Under the pieces are notes generated by a model, which saw only the letters and a list, made by a program, of their open reading frames with translations, was not told where the DNA came from and made no database searches. A stretch of 64,000 bases of DNA from Candidula unifasciata (Eukaryota; Mollusca; Gastropoda; Stylommatophora; Geomitridae): positions 244,001 through 308,000 of the forward strand of contig CAJHNH020008057.1 of NCBI GenBank assembly GCA_905116865.2. Reading direction: 5' to 3'. The first letter of the stretch is position 1; the number at the start of each line of letters is the position of its first letter. The position numbers and the translations under genes were made by a program. Below, in pieces: positions 12,601 through 27,600 of the stretch.

Positions 12601-15600
12601 CTCAGTTATCGTGTCCATTATCTGACATTTTCTCTATATGCCCCAACCATTAGCCTTCAGAACATCGGTAATTAATGGTGATTTGATTTTATAAGATTAT
12701 GAATTTTGTTGCTGCTTCTCTCTCTCTCTCTCTCCTTCTCTGCTGTTTGCAATGAAAGCCACAAATTATTTTACTGAATACAAACCTGGGTTATTCACAA
12801 CAGCCTTGTATACCAGTTTAGGATGGCAGCAAAACTGGCGCAGTCTCAGCTGAGCTACATAGATTTCAAACAGATGATCTCGAACTGTGTTGTCTTCAAT
12901 GAATCTGAAAGGAAAAATAAAACCCCATGTATCCTCTGCCCCCTAAACAAATGTTTAACTACTAAACTTTTTTTATAACTCACAGAAGATTTATAATATG
13001 AGGGGAAGTCAATAAGTAAGTTGCAAATGGTTGTTTAAAAAAACACATTAAAAAAACACTAAAATTTAAAACAACTTGAAAACCTTTTATTTTTACACAC
13101 ACACTGTCCCTTTATTTTTCAACATAATTTCCAAAAACACCTGTCTCATCATTTTATCAGTCCTTCCAAACCTGCTGCATAGAAGTGCATGCTCTGTTTT
13201 CTAAACCACTTGTGTCTGTCACAACCTCAACAGGATGACCAGATCAGACTTCATCAACAATTTTAGAGCGTTCTGAGAATTTAAAAAAAAAATCCAGCTA
13301 TGCACCCCTTTATGGTAAAAACATTCATCAGCATAAACAGTAAGCATTACTTTATGAATTTCCTTTGCAGGCAGCCCCTCCCCCCTCCTCCCCACTCTGC
13401 CAAAAAATCATAACAACACGTTGTTCTTTGAGGGTACACTCCATAAGTACAGACGCCATTTTGTTTCTGTGTTGCGAATATGCATGCAACACCTAGCGCC
13501 ACCTAACAAACTGAGACATAACGTTTGATGTTGCTGTCACCTAATGACACCTTTAGAAACCACCAACAACGTTTTCCTACCATCCTATAACCATTTGTGA
13601 CTTACTTATTGACTTTCCCTAGTAACTAGGTAAAAGTTAAGTTTAATTCATCACTAATTATATACTAGTGAAATATTAGTTCAGGAACTCTCAATTTTTA
13701 CTACCTGTATTCAGCACTTTCAGGGAGGGGACGCAGGTGTTTGTGTGTGCGAGGGGAGGGGGGGGGGGGTGTTCTTGTGTGTGGAAATTTAGAGAAGCAT
13801 GGCTCTTACAGTCACCATGGACTGTGCAAGTTAGGATTTTATTTTTACTCCCAGGCAGAAAAAAAGAATTCATCATCTTACCGAGGACTGGAATATGGGT
13901 CACCCAAATGAGAGCCTAAGTTTTCTTAGCTATTCGACCAATTACTGCTCTATAAACTGTCAACTTAATTTGCCTTTGTGTCACTTCCTGTTGGTTGAGT
14001 GAAATTGTGTGTCAACCAGTATGGGTGCATCAACCATCTGATGTATCTGGATATTCTATTTGCACCTGGACTTCAGCACTTGAAGCGATAAGTTACTTAT
14101 ATGTAGTTTTATCAATGTTTTTTGAAATTGCTGACAAGGTCTTTCTAGCCAAATTAAACATCTTCTATTTTGTGATTGTGTTCATCAAAATGCTGACCAG
14201 CTGTTCTTTCAATTATGGCAGAGAGATGCATTACCACCTGCAGTTGTGCACCAGGCCCAAGGCTCAAATTAATCAATTTATCTACACCTCTCCAAGATCA
14301 TCCTAGGAAGAGGTTCCCAAATGGGACTTGGTCAACGTAGATAGCTTTCACATTTTCTTCAAAGTCAGAGTGCATCTGGCTAAGTGCATGGAATCACTAG
14401 TCTACACATAAACAAGTCACACTTGTAAACTGGATGTGCATGCAACAGTCAAGGAAGCATTGAACAAAACCAAAGCCTGAGCTTGCATGAAATGCAGAAG
14501 AAGAATGTAGATTTTGTCATTTAATTATACAGGGTTATTCAAAACAATACACTTTCATTCATGTATATTTCAATGAATATATATTATATGTACCTTCCTC
14601 TCTCTCTTGATTGTATGTTAATAATATGTAATGTATATTCAAGGAACTATACATGAATGAAAGTGTATCCATAATTTTGAATAACCCTGTATTATAGAAT
14701 GCAATGATATTTTTTCTTCTTCTACTGTGTTTATCCAAAGATTTAAATGGGATATGCCCATTCACAACATAGATGCAATATTTGCACCTTTCGGCTGAAA
14801 CATCCGACTTCTGCAGGTATTTGTTGCCTGGGTTAGCTTTAGCGGTTGATAACAGTTTTTAACACACAAAAAAACACAATTAAAATAGAACTAACTGGCG
14901 TATCAAAATCTTGCCCTCATTCTCCATTAGATCATATGCTTCTCTCTGCTCCTTGTTTAGTGTGAGCTTTTTCAAAACAACATTCCTTGCTGGCAGGTCT
15001 AAAATGGGTTTTCCATTCACCTGCTGTGTCTTGGTGCGACGCAAGGACAAATTCCTCATTAGGTGGAAGACACGCCTGCAAATAAAAATAGCATAACATA
15101 ACGATGGGATAAAACTGGAATGTTTCATTTAATTATATTTACGTGATTCTTCTTCTTAAAGTCCATGCTGTGTGACGTTGGTAGTCAAGTCTATCCACAA
15201 CCTTCTGTCTCGTGTACTTCAAAAAACTCTGACACAGATGATCTTCCATGCTATGATGTCAAACTGTCCAGCATTAGTTCTCTTGGTCTCCCTCTGCTCC
15301 CCTCTAACATTCCTACCATCACGATGTACTCCAGTTTTCTCCTTCTCATCACATGACAAAAGCATGTAGACTGTCTTTTTATGATGTGGGCAATCAATCA
15401 TTTATTTACATGATTACCACATGAAAGTTGTTTTCGCAACTGTACAAATACTCAAACTACAACAGTATGGTCAAGAGTTCTTCTAAACCTTCTTTGTATT
15501 TTCCCCCTCTTTGATCTTCTGTTCCTATTTTTTCTTGTCTTCTCCTTAAGCAACGGAATCAGTAGAAAAACAAGATTATTATGGCCTGGAGAGAATGAGG

Positions 15601-18600
15601 CACCTGGGTGTAACCAGAGGGTCTGGCCGGCTCACTACACTCAGAGGAAAGGCAAGATGGACATATAATCAGATTGTGACTGGTACCATCAATATTGGAA
15701 CTCTGCGCTGGCTGCTGAAGATGAGAACGGAGCACACATGGGAATGCCCTGAGTGCTGTGATGTTAATTCTTGACTCAACTCAACTCTTATCTTCTCCTT
15801 CTTCTTTCTACTGTACTTGATAAGTCTTTCAATATAAGGTTAAGAACATTTTTGTTTCCTATAAGATCCTTTTGTGCACTGTGGAAAATAAGTTGTACTA
15901 ACTGCCTCTGGTGATCAACTAATCCATTAAGGTTTTTAGTGACTCTTATTAAAGTTGCTTTAACTGAACATCATCATCATCATGTGCCTGCCAACTGGCG
16001 TAGGCGCTCATGCATCTCCACAGATCACGATCCCTGGTTGCCTGGAACAGCTCTCTTGATGATATCCCTCCATGTCATCATTTCAGCACATCCAGCATCA
16101 CTCTCTTGGTCTGCCTACCCTTTTTTTTCCACAGATCTTTCCAGTAGTCACAATGTTCTCCAATGTCTCTCTTCTCATTACGCGCCCAAAGAACAGTGTT
16201 TGTCTCTTTCTTATTGTTGTATATAGAGATCTACTTTCATTAGCTTCTTTCAAGCAATCGTTGTTAGTTACTCTGACTGTCCGAGGTATTCATAACATTC
16301 GTCTCAAAACCACTTCTCATTTACTTTTAAATTCTTTTTAATTTTTCACCGACATTTCCAAGATTTGCAGAACAGGTTCTATGTAACATTTTAGCACCTG
16401 CCCAGAGTTGACTATACTATTGCTGCTTTTTACATTTACTCATCATCAGCATCATCATGTGGCACACTAGTATGTTTGGGTAAACACGACTACTCTTCTA
16501 CTTAAGAGAAAAGAAACGTAACTCACTGCATAGCAGAGTCATCTTTATTAAGCATGGGATAAGCAATAGTTCTGTTCCAGCACCTTTTGTCAGTCAGTGG
16601 TTCAACCCTCAGGAAGTTGACCATAGACCACAAATCTTCTAATGTGTTCTGGATTGGAGTGCCTAAAATGAATTAATAACCAAGAAAAATTAATGGTCAC
16701 ATAACGGCTTTATTATAACAATCACTAGTACTATTAACCTAAAGTAGTCCAGAGGATCGACTGCACTGCACCGGGTTTGGCCCCACATGGCTCAGTCTCT
16801 CTTTGTAAAATGGCTAGCCACCTGCTGAAAGCATCACACAAAGCACAAAGTTCATAGTACGTGTGATTATCTCCAACATTTCGAATATACTTTGTCATCG
16901 TCTTGTGTGACACCTCTTAGACTGTTATCTGTCCATTTGTTAATTTTATCCTGTCATTTGTATCACTGTCTACCTCTTGCTCATCTGCCTTAAAGTTTCC
17001 CTCCTGTTTTGTTTCTAATAGTGTTTTAAACCTCTCACCCAAAGAAAGCTTTTCCCCTGTTTTTGCCGATTTTACTGGTTTTTGTTTGATATAATGTCTT
17101 TAGACAATGCCTGATGGAGCAGCTGTGGTATTGGCTGCAACTTTATGGTGTGTAGACCTGGGTGGGGGTGAGGGGGGGGGTGTAGACCTGGGTGGGGGGG
17201 TGTAGATCTGGGTGGAAAAGGGGGGGGGGGTGTAGATCTGGGTGGAAAGGGGGGTGTAGACCTGGGTGGGGGGGGTGTAGACCTGGGTGTAGATCTGGGT
17301 GGGAGGGGGTATAGATCTGGGGTGGGGGGGGTGTAGAACTGGGTGGGGGGGTGTAGATTTGGGTGGAAAGGTGGGGTGTAGACCTGGGTGGGGTGTGTAG
17401 ATCTGTGTGGGAGGGGGTATAGATCTGGGTGGGAGGGGGTATAGATCTGGGTGGGAGGGGGTATAGATCTGGGTGGGAGGGGGGTGTAGATCTGGGTGGG
17501 AGGGGGTATAGATCTGGGTGGGAGGGGGTATAGATCTGGGTGGGAGGGGGTATAGATCTGGGTGGGAGGGGGTATAGATCTGGATGGGAGGGGGTATAGA
17601 TCTGTTTGGGGTGAGGGGGGGTGTAGACCTGGGTGGAAAGGGGGGTGTAGACCTGGGTGGGGGGGGTGTAGATCTGGGTGGGAGGGGGTATAATTATATT
17701 TACCAAAGAAAAGAAGATGTGAGATATTATTGGGGGTGAAAAAATAAAAAAAAAATAAAAATTTTGTGGGGGGGGGGGGGGGGGGGTGGAGAAGGGGAGT
17801 GTCAGTGTTACATAATAATACATTTATGGCAATGTCCCTTTGCTTTCTGTGGCTGCCAACAAAACCCCTGTTTTCTTGGACAAAGGGAAAGAAACCATTG
17901 ATTTCTTTGTTTCGTGTGTATTTAGTGATTACTTGCCTTCATATAAAAAAAAATTTACAAAAATCACCTTTGTGCAAAACAATGACTCTGTTTAAACAAA
18001 CAAACAAATCGCTTTTTTTTTATTAACTTGGGACCCTCAGTGACGCATGATGCAACAGCTAGCAGACGTGCCTGTCTGCTCAATGGTCATAGGTGTTTAT
18101 GCCTACTCCCCAGGATTTTTATAAAAACTGACAGAGACTCCAAACTTCTTCTGCTTCTACTTCTCTAACCCTAGCTTCTTAGGCTAGAGTTTAAGAGAAT
18201 TGTAACAATGCATTTATATTTAATGAAAATATGAAAATGGTCATTATTAATGATTTAACCAGGCAAAAGGCTTCTGAATGCAGAAATTTAAAACTAGTAT
18301 ATAGCCTGAGTCATTTAATATTCTAGGGTTATCTGTTTAGATCCACCCTTCAAGGCTTCAATTTCTATTTCATGACAAAATGGGCATTCAACCAATTTTA
18401 CAATACTTTCATAAACTTACAACTAGCAGAATCAAAAATGTTGCAAAAAAAAAATTAGCACTTACCACTCAAGACCCATCTTCTCTGAGCTTTTAGTTCA
18501 AAAATTATCTTGGCTGTGCGTGTTTTGGAATTTCGTATATGATGACCTTCATCCAATACAATTCTCAGCCAGTCTGTATTGTATATAGGTCCTTTATCGG

Positions 18601-21600
18601 CTTTCTATAAGACACAACATAATTAACTTCCTCACCATCAACTGTCATTATCAAGATGGCACTTCTTCTTCTTTGAGTTCACCAGCTGTAAACTCCAGTA
18701 GAAAGTTCTGGCTGTTTGTCCATTTCTGAATCTTATTCTTCAACTTGAGTTATGTGTGCACATCCATTTTATAGAGCTAGCCTATTTATGTTCAGGCTGT
18801 TGGTTCCTCGCCTCAGGCAGATACGCCACACTTCAAAGGAAACAACCCTAATTAATTGCCTTGTACAACATGCCTGTTAGGGCATCTGCACAGATGGATC
18901 CTTGAAGCACGGATCAAGGTCAGCATGTCCATACACAACGCAAAGAATGGGGAAAATAATATAAGAGGATAGGACTTACCAAGCAACTACGTCAAGCATG
19001 ATCATGCAGATAGCCGCTGCTTCTAGAGCACTAGCATAGACAGCAGAGCAAACAGCCACGCAGGCAGTAACTGTATCAGACTCTATGAACATGCTTCAGA
19101 AGATTGCAACAGGTGGTTTGCGCTCTGAATGGGTAGAAAGCATTCGAAAATTGTACTTAACCTCCCTCATCTGGATCTACACACCTGGCCATGCTGGTGT
19201 AAAGGGTAATGAGCAAGCAGATCAACTAGCAAGCAAATGCACCAACACATGTGGGAAGAAGCATGATATTGTCAACGCTGTACGGACTGGGCTAGTGGAT
19301 AATGATGGTTGCGTGACATCGGAGCAAAGCATGGTAAAGCTCGCCTATGCCACCTTCGAACCTGAGATAGGAGACATTATAACCAACCTCTCACAGGAAC
19401 AATTAGTAGAAGTACCTTGGGATGGCTGCTGCATCGGAGAACTGAGCCAACATGGGAATGCTCTGTCTATGGTGACATTGATTGTGATAACATAATATGC
19501 TCGTTAGGGCAGCAGGTCCTATTTTTGTATGCCCTCAAAGGAAAAAGGAAAAGCAGCACTTAACGGATAATTCAAGTAAAGTAAAAGACTCTTTTCATGC
19601 CATTGATACATTGAATATATGGTGCTAGATCCATGTTTTGTAGACCTACCCTTCTTCTTTTTCTTCTTCTTCTTCTCTTCCACCTTGTACCTCATCGAAG
19701 TGTCGGGGGGAGATGTACACTGATGAGCTCTGTCAAGAACCTTATTAAGACTGATGTTCATTTCTGTAAGGCTGTTCTTAATGCCATCACTCCATCTTTT
19801 CCTAGGTCTTCCACTCGCTCTATACCCATTGTAACGTTTTAGTGTGGCTCGCTGTGGCAGATAGTACCAGGGCATTCTTGTTAGGTGTCCAAACCACTTC
19901 ATCTGTTGTTCTTTGATGACCTGTAAGACTGGCTTTATTCCTAGCATTCGTCTGATTTCGCGACTTCGTATTCTGTCTTTCCTTGAAACTCCTGGAGCTC
20001 TTCTAAGACATTTCATTTCTGTTGTCACAATTTTGCGTTCATTGGAGGATGTAAGTGTCAACGTTTGGCATTGATAGCATAGTGTTGGCCAAACAAAAGT
20101 TCTGATAAGATTCACTTTAGTACTTCGAGGTAACTGATTATAGACCTACCCACATGAGCAAAAGCAGCAGTTAACGGATAATTCAAGTAAAGTAAAAGAC
20201 TCTTTTCATGCCATTGGTACATTGGATATATGGTGCCAGATCCATGTTTTGTATAGACCTTTCAGCACTTGATGGGTTATATAGCCAACAGTTACCTAAA
20301 TTTTCCCGAACCTTACTAGTTCCTATTTTAGGCAGGATATACATTATTTTATTTTACAAACCTTGAAATCTGCCTATCACTGTGTGGTAAGTTGTAATAA
20401 CAACATCTTGCTCCTTGATGAACTCCATGTTGGTAGTTCGGCTTTTGCCATAGTGTATATAGAAGTTGAGACGTATTGTTTTATCAATATGCTGCCGGAA
20501 CTGATCCTTGAAATGGAAAACAAAAGCAGCTCAGGTAACAGTTAAGTACACTATACAGTAAAATGACACTTACAATATTCTGTCTAGTAAAATAACTACA
20601 TTATACAGTAAAATGAAAGTCTATACTACATACAGTAGAGTGACAATATATTAAACAGTAAAATGAATATATATTAGATTGTTAAACAATAATATATTGT
20701 ACAGAAATGTGATAATAAATTATACAGTAAAAAAAAAGTCTATATAAGTAAAGTGACAATATATTAAACAGTAAAATTACTATATATATTAAATTGTTAA
20801 ACAATAATATATAGTACAGAAATTTGGTAATAAATTATACAGTAAAATGACAAAACAATAAACAGTAAAATGACTATATATTAAACAATGAATGGCAATT
20901 TTTTAAAACAGTAAAATCACTATATGTCTTGTAAAATAACAACATATTGTATGAAATTGGCAATAAATTACACAATAAAACATTATATATTAAGAGTAAA
21001 ATGACAACAGATTTTATAATAAAATTACAATATATTATAAGTAAAATTACTATTTTATACAGTAAATGCCAATCAATATTTGTTGTTAATGTTAATGTTG
21101 CTAATACAAGAGGGTCTGGTGAAAATTGTGACAGTCAACAGAGGGTGAAAAATACTGGAGGACTGGCAAGGTGACATGTAGGAAAAACTAAAGAACAGAC
21201 AGGACATATGTTTGTTGAGGAAACATGACTGTTTATACTCATATTTGTAGTGGCCAATGAACATATGGTACTTATTATACAGCAACTCAAGCAACATCTG
21301 GCCAAGCGGTTAAAATATTTGGCTCTCACGCAGAAGACCTGGGATAAAACCCTTGGTTAAGTTAACTCTATTTGAACTGATCTCTAAATGTGGAGTTGAC
21401 TGAGTTAAGACTGTGTTTGAATTGACATATGTGTGTAGAGTTGACTAAATTAATAATGTGCTTAAATTAATCTCGGAATGCAGAGCTGTCCTGTCACATA
21501 CCTCCCAGTTATACAGCACACTAGTCGGACAAATGATCAAGGTACCACGAGGGCCAGTAGTTTTACATCTGCCAGTTAGGACATCATAATCATCACAAAC

Positions 21601-24600
21601 ATCTTGCCGACTCCCTGTGGGTATTTGTAACGTCTCACTAGACTCTGTACCCAGAAACATATTAAAAACCCAAGTATATGATCTCACAAAAATTTGCTTT
21701 TAAAAGTCAGTAAACTAATCATACAGGCTATGTTAGATAGGGCTGTTGGCGTCAGCCAGAGCCTTCAAACTGGGCATCACTGGATGCCGCCACTGTGAGC
21801 ATTTACGGATGATGTGGTGATCATAACGAGCAGTAAAAATCATGCCCACATTATTCAGAGGCTGGATTGTGTGGTTAAATGGTGTGGCATGCAATTCAAG
21901 CCTCAGAAGTCCAGAAGTCTTTCACTCCATAAAGGTAAAGCTGTGTCAACCAGATTCATGGTGACAAACAAAATGATCCTTATGGTTTTAGAGGAGCCAG
22001 TGAAGAGCTTTTGCCACGTCTACGATTTCAAGTTATCTGATAGAATGGAAGTCAGATGTATGCATGAGTCAGAGCCAACAGGCTTTCTTGCTATCAAGCA
22101 ATGCAGGCTTATCCGGAGGTTTGAGGTTTGTTGTCTCCAATTCATGTTCTTTGGAAAGCTCCTCTGGCCGCTGCTAATATACAAAGTTAGCACGAGCGCA
22201 GTGGAGGCAACAGAGCAGAAAATCAACACCGTCATGAGAAAATGGCTCGGAGCCTCGCGGGTCTTATACCGTTTTAGGAAAATTGGAAAGTATCAATGAA
22301 ATAGTTTTTATAACAGGCCTTGGCAATGTCCACCATTGATGTACAAGTCTCTTCATATTGCAAAAACTTTCTGCAATGTCTCTGTTATTATTTCTTGAAT
22401 GCTTAATTTCTGACTGCTTCCATTAATAAAACAATGCTGTTTTGAGTGAAAAGAATTAATCCAGCAGATGATAGCCATTCACTGCATATTGCTTCATGAT
22501 TGACTGTGCAGCACAATTTTTGTTAACATCATTTACCTTTGTTTTTCATATATTTGTTCTATACACAATGTGTATTGAGACTTTAAAAATTCTTGGTAGA
22601 ATATTACAATGAAAACAACAGAAATGCAGGTAAACAAAGCACAAAATTGTAAACATCCTAAACAGAGCATGCATAATTTATAGAATGTTCATTAGCAGAA
22701 GAGTTCCCACTTCAAGAAAATGTTGCCTTTTTAAAGACTTTCCTCAAGCAGATTGATCACCACAGTGTGGTGAGATTGATGCAGTTTGGGGTGACGAGAG
22801 GTTCTGGCAGATGCTCGAGGCTCAGAGGAAAGGCAAGACGGACATTTAATCAGAATGCTACTGGCACCATTAGTATCGGAACTTTTCACTGGCTGCTGAA
22901 GATGGGGACGGAGTGCTTATGGGAATGCCCCGAGTGCTGTGATGTCGGTTCCTGAATCAAATCAAATCAGTCTTTCCTAACTCCTGAGGGTCAGATGAGG
23001 GAAGAAGTGGGTGATGTGAAGTGAACTTGCATCATCACTCCCAAACACCTTTCTGATGTTTCATTTTTCTCATATTTTAAAAATCCAGCTTATTTTATGT
23101 ATTCATAACATATGAACACGCCAACAGTTTAAACTAAGAATACTAACAGTTTTACAGCTTGCAAGGTAAAGGACCTTTTTCCACACCTTCAGGTTTACTA
23201 GACATATACAGTGCTAGACCTATATTTTATAGACCAATCGGCATGTGGGGATGATGTTGTCAATATCACATCAGCCGCCTCAACATCTCAGGACTCTTCC
23301 CTTGACCTATTTAAGACTGGGTCGACCTGGGACTTTTAAAAAAACAAAAGTCCAGCTCCATTCAGATTTGAAATGACGACCTTCGGATTGCAGATGAGCA
23401 TCTAGCCATTACACCACAGCAGCTCCTTGACAGCTTGTGCTACATATAATTCACTGTTTGGCCAGTCTGGGAGTCTCTCCGTGGTCAAGCTGTCTGCCTC
23501 ATGCTCTGAAGGTCATGGATGTGTCATTCACTTCATGATTGTAGTTTTTACTAAGATTCCTGCAGCTACAGAGTTTGTGCTTTGTGTGATGCTCTAAGTA
23601 GGCAGCTAGATGTTCTCCAGAGAGAGACCAAGTCATATGAGGTACAACTCAGTTCTGGGCATCTTATTTTACAACAGCTGCAGTTATATCTCTTATACAA
23701 AACATATGGTTATTCAATTCACCTTCCAATGAAGCATAGATCATCAACTAGGTCCTGCAAAATGTTCCTATCCTATGCCATCAGCCGTGATTCATTTCAT
23801 GCTCCTACCATTTTATTCACCCAGTCTCTAGTTTTCTTTTATATCTGTTCTTTGATCTCCCTCTAATTCTTTTGACCCTGTATCATCCAGTGCAGGGATA
23901 TCCAAGCTCTATAATTATCAGGTTTTCTCAGCACTAACAATTATGTACAAGTAGTTAATTTATAAAAGTAAAAAGACAGTTACAACATACTTTCACTAGT
24001 GTTTTCAATTTCTGGCGGCTGCAAGGGGTTGAACTTCTCTCGGAGGTACTTCCTCATGCAGTCAAGATATTTCTTTCCTAATAAAGGTACAGTTATTTAT
24101 GACTCAAATTATTTTCAAAGAATTAAAGTACAGTGGTAGCTCAGAATTTGAACACATTTAAACTTAAACTTGGAATCCAAACAACATTTTCAAGTAAATT
24201 TTGCCTCAGAATTGCAACACCGCCTTGGACACTGAATGCTTGGCACATCCCAATCACTCAAAAGAACTGACAATGCAAGAGCTCCAGTTCACATTTCCCG
24301 ACCCATCTACACAATCCCTGAACATCTAGAACTGGCCCTGATTCAACCCCCCTCCCCCCTCCGCCTCCCAACCCACAGTCTGAACGTAGGTCATATGAGA
24401 GACTCTTTTAACAAATGTTGTTAATTTGTTTAATGATAACATAATCAAACATTTAAAAAAAAAAGTGGCTAACACCAAAGTATTTTGGAATGCTGACTGT
24501 TGACAAAAACTAATGGACTATTAGATTATGTCCAAATTCTGAGGAACCACTTTATGTAAAACAAATAAAGAATATATAAACTGTCATTTGTATTTATGTT

Positions 24601-27600
24601 TTCCTCCTGGTGTTTGTCTGATAGGAAAAATTGCCTAAAATCTTGTGGAGGAAACATTACCAACATGCTAAATCTAAGTCAGTCTATGTAAGGTAATCAG
24701 GGAATCACAATTCCAACATCATTGCAAACAGGTCACACCATAATTGCTGCGTTCCTGTGCCAATGAAAACCACAAATAATGTACATCAATGTCCCTTCTG
24801 AAAACAAGTAACACAGACTGTCATCTCACAAAGCCAATGGCATACACATGCATTAAATGCATAAAGTAGCCATCAGAAGTGGCAACACCAACAATCCAAA
24901 ACTAGAAATGCTATGTCAATGGAAGCAGCAGTTACATTAGATCAGTAGTTGCACATGCTATTAATTGCAAAAGGCACCACCAGTTCTCTGGTAATGGGCT
25001 ATTCACCATTTTCTGAATCGGCACTCGGTGGGTGATGTGCTCAACATCAAGCTGACTACCTTTACTTCCTGGGACCTTACCTGGTACCTATTGACTGGGC
25101 TGACCTGGGAGCCAAAGTCATTCTTTTTAAAAACAAGCTAACAACATATCAAAAACTATTGAAATGCGGATACAATGGATACAGATTAATTAATAGACCC
25201 ACTAAAATGTAGTTCTTTTCTGTAGCAACATACGGATGTGAGTTGTGGACTGTCTTGCAGTCCTTAAGAAAGAAAGAATATACCCTTTCTATATTTATGT
25301 AAATACACTAAAAACACACACAACCATTGACACAGACAATATAGGAAAGTCAACCGACAATTGTTTTATATCTGACACACACATATTGTATATGTCATGG
25401 CTGTGAAAAGGCTCTAGAATGGCTGAAAACTCAGGAGTTCACCAATGTATGTTTGCTCAGCGACAATGAACATGCTACAGAAGATCAAGGGGGGGGGGGG
25501 GGGGTACCAAAAAAGTGGGTTCCATCTGATACAGCACAAAGATTTTCATGAAACCACCTTAATTTTTGTCCTAGGAGATGCTGGTGTGAAAGGCAATGAG
25601 AGAGCAGATGCTCTGGCTGGCAGGGCGACTATCAGAAATGGGCCATGGACAGGAGAGACATCATTAATGCCATATGAGAGACTAAACGCTGTGAGGTTTT
25701 CAGTTCCGTGGAAAATGATTTTTCACTGAATAGATGGCATACCCTGGAGCCGCGAGACAGGAAAACCATGCCTGGAGCCACCCATCATTACATCAACCAG
25801 AACAGAATGGAAATAGTTATCCTAAAAACACATGCAAACTTACTCAGGTGAAAATCGGAGCAATTATGATCATGTCCGATAATCTCAGAAATGCAAAATG
25901 AACAATGACTGTACTATGTTTGCAGAAAATGTTTTTAAAACTCTAATAAAAAAACAAATTAAATATACATAATATATGTCTGGGAAATAAAAGTCATACC
26001 TGTGATTTTTGTAATTTTTGGGATCTTTGGCTTAATGTCCTCTTCTTCATCTAATTTTTAAAATATAAATAATTAAAATAGAATATTTAAAAGACTGAAG
26101 TATAATTATAAAAGAGCTCCTATCTTTTGCTGTTAATTTCTTCAGCATCCTCAACATATTTTTTAATCTTTGTCTCAGACTCTCTTCTTGTATTCTCATT
26201 TCTCTGTTTATTTTACGTCACTGTTGTGGCATCCTGGATGGATTCTTGTCTACCACCTAAAACCCTGGGTTCATATATGGATTTAACAAACAAAATTTGT
26301 ACTTCACTTCCAGGTAGACCCAGCTTAAATTAGATACCAGGAAAAGTCTTAGGAACTAAAGGTGGCCAGAGTGCTGTTGACATCACCCATTAAGCACGAA
26401 TTGCTCTATTCCATACACTGAACGACTTATTCAGCGGGGAATTGTGGGTGAGTAGGGAGGGGTTCTAGAAAATATAAGCTTTTAAGCAGGTTGCAACTGG
26501 TACTATTAGCATTTTGACATTTTTGCTGGATTCTGCAGAAAGAGACAGAGCATGTGTGGGAGTTTTCCTGAGTGCAGTGATGTCAATTCTTCACTCACTC
26601 ATTGGTGTATAAAAAATGGGAAGAGAATCATTTATCTGGTACACCTCAAGATATAAAAAGTATCTTTTAGTCCCATTTTTTCCTTGCACATATTAAGATA
26701 TACTGTAATACTACAACCTTTACGGTGGTATGTTTATGTTGGTTGGGAACTGACTTTCAAAGAAGACCTGACAGTGCATTTGTAAATAATTTGTTTTACA
26801 TGCCTACAAGCTGTAATGGTGGAGGTGCAAACAAGGAAGGGAGGGGGGGAGGGGGGGGGGTGTGCTAACAGACCCACTGGCTTTTTACCAGCATGTTGCC
26901 AAAGGCAACTATTAAACAATTTACTAACTTCAGATGTGATGGGCTAAAAGGTGATAGATATCACGGTCTAGCTGTAAACAACACAATGTGCCAACCACCA
27001 GAACAAGAAAGAAGAAGAAGGAAGAAGGAGAGGAGGAGGAGGAAAAGAAACTAAGACATTCAATAAACTAGTGGGGCATATTTTGGAAGATACACAAAAA
27101 TAACTGAACATAAGATATACAAGTTTACATAAAAACGTTGACGGGAACACATGAATAATATTCAGTCAGAATTAAAAAGACAATACAGCTCACCCATCCT
27201 TTGGCTTTGCCATGGTGGGAAAATAGTTTCCAGTAGGCTGTTTTCATCTGCATATAGAAAATCATGGAGCAATGCTGATATGTTTGAAATTTGCAATACT
27301 GAATAATGAAAAAATTCTTTGATAATATTAGCAGAATTGCCAAACTCGTGAACTAAACACAATTTACCTTGGCTTCTTGTTTCAGCCATCTTAAAACCGG
27401 TATCAGGAAATGTCTTTGGAAATAAAGATGGCTAGCTGAATCTCCTGTGGGGCAATTAGTCTATATAAATATAAGTCTAGTATCAAGAGCCCAACTTCTC
27501 CTTCTTCTTCATTTTCTTCTTCTTTTTCCTTCTTATTCTTCTTCTCCTTCTTCTTTTTTTTTTCTTCTCCTTCTTCTTCTTCTTCTTCTGGTTCTTTATC

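Noticed and set aside
17143..17823. 226-codon Pro/Tyr/Thr-rich minus-strand ORF.
   Set aside because: Entirely the G-rich minisatellite read on the C-rich strand.
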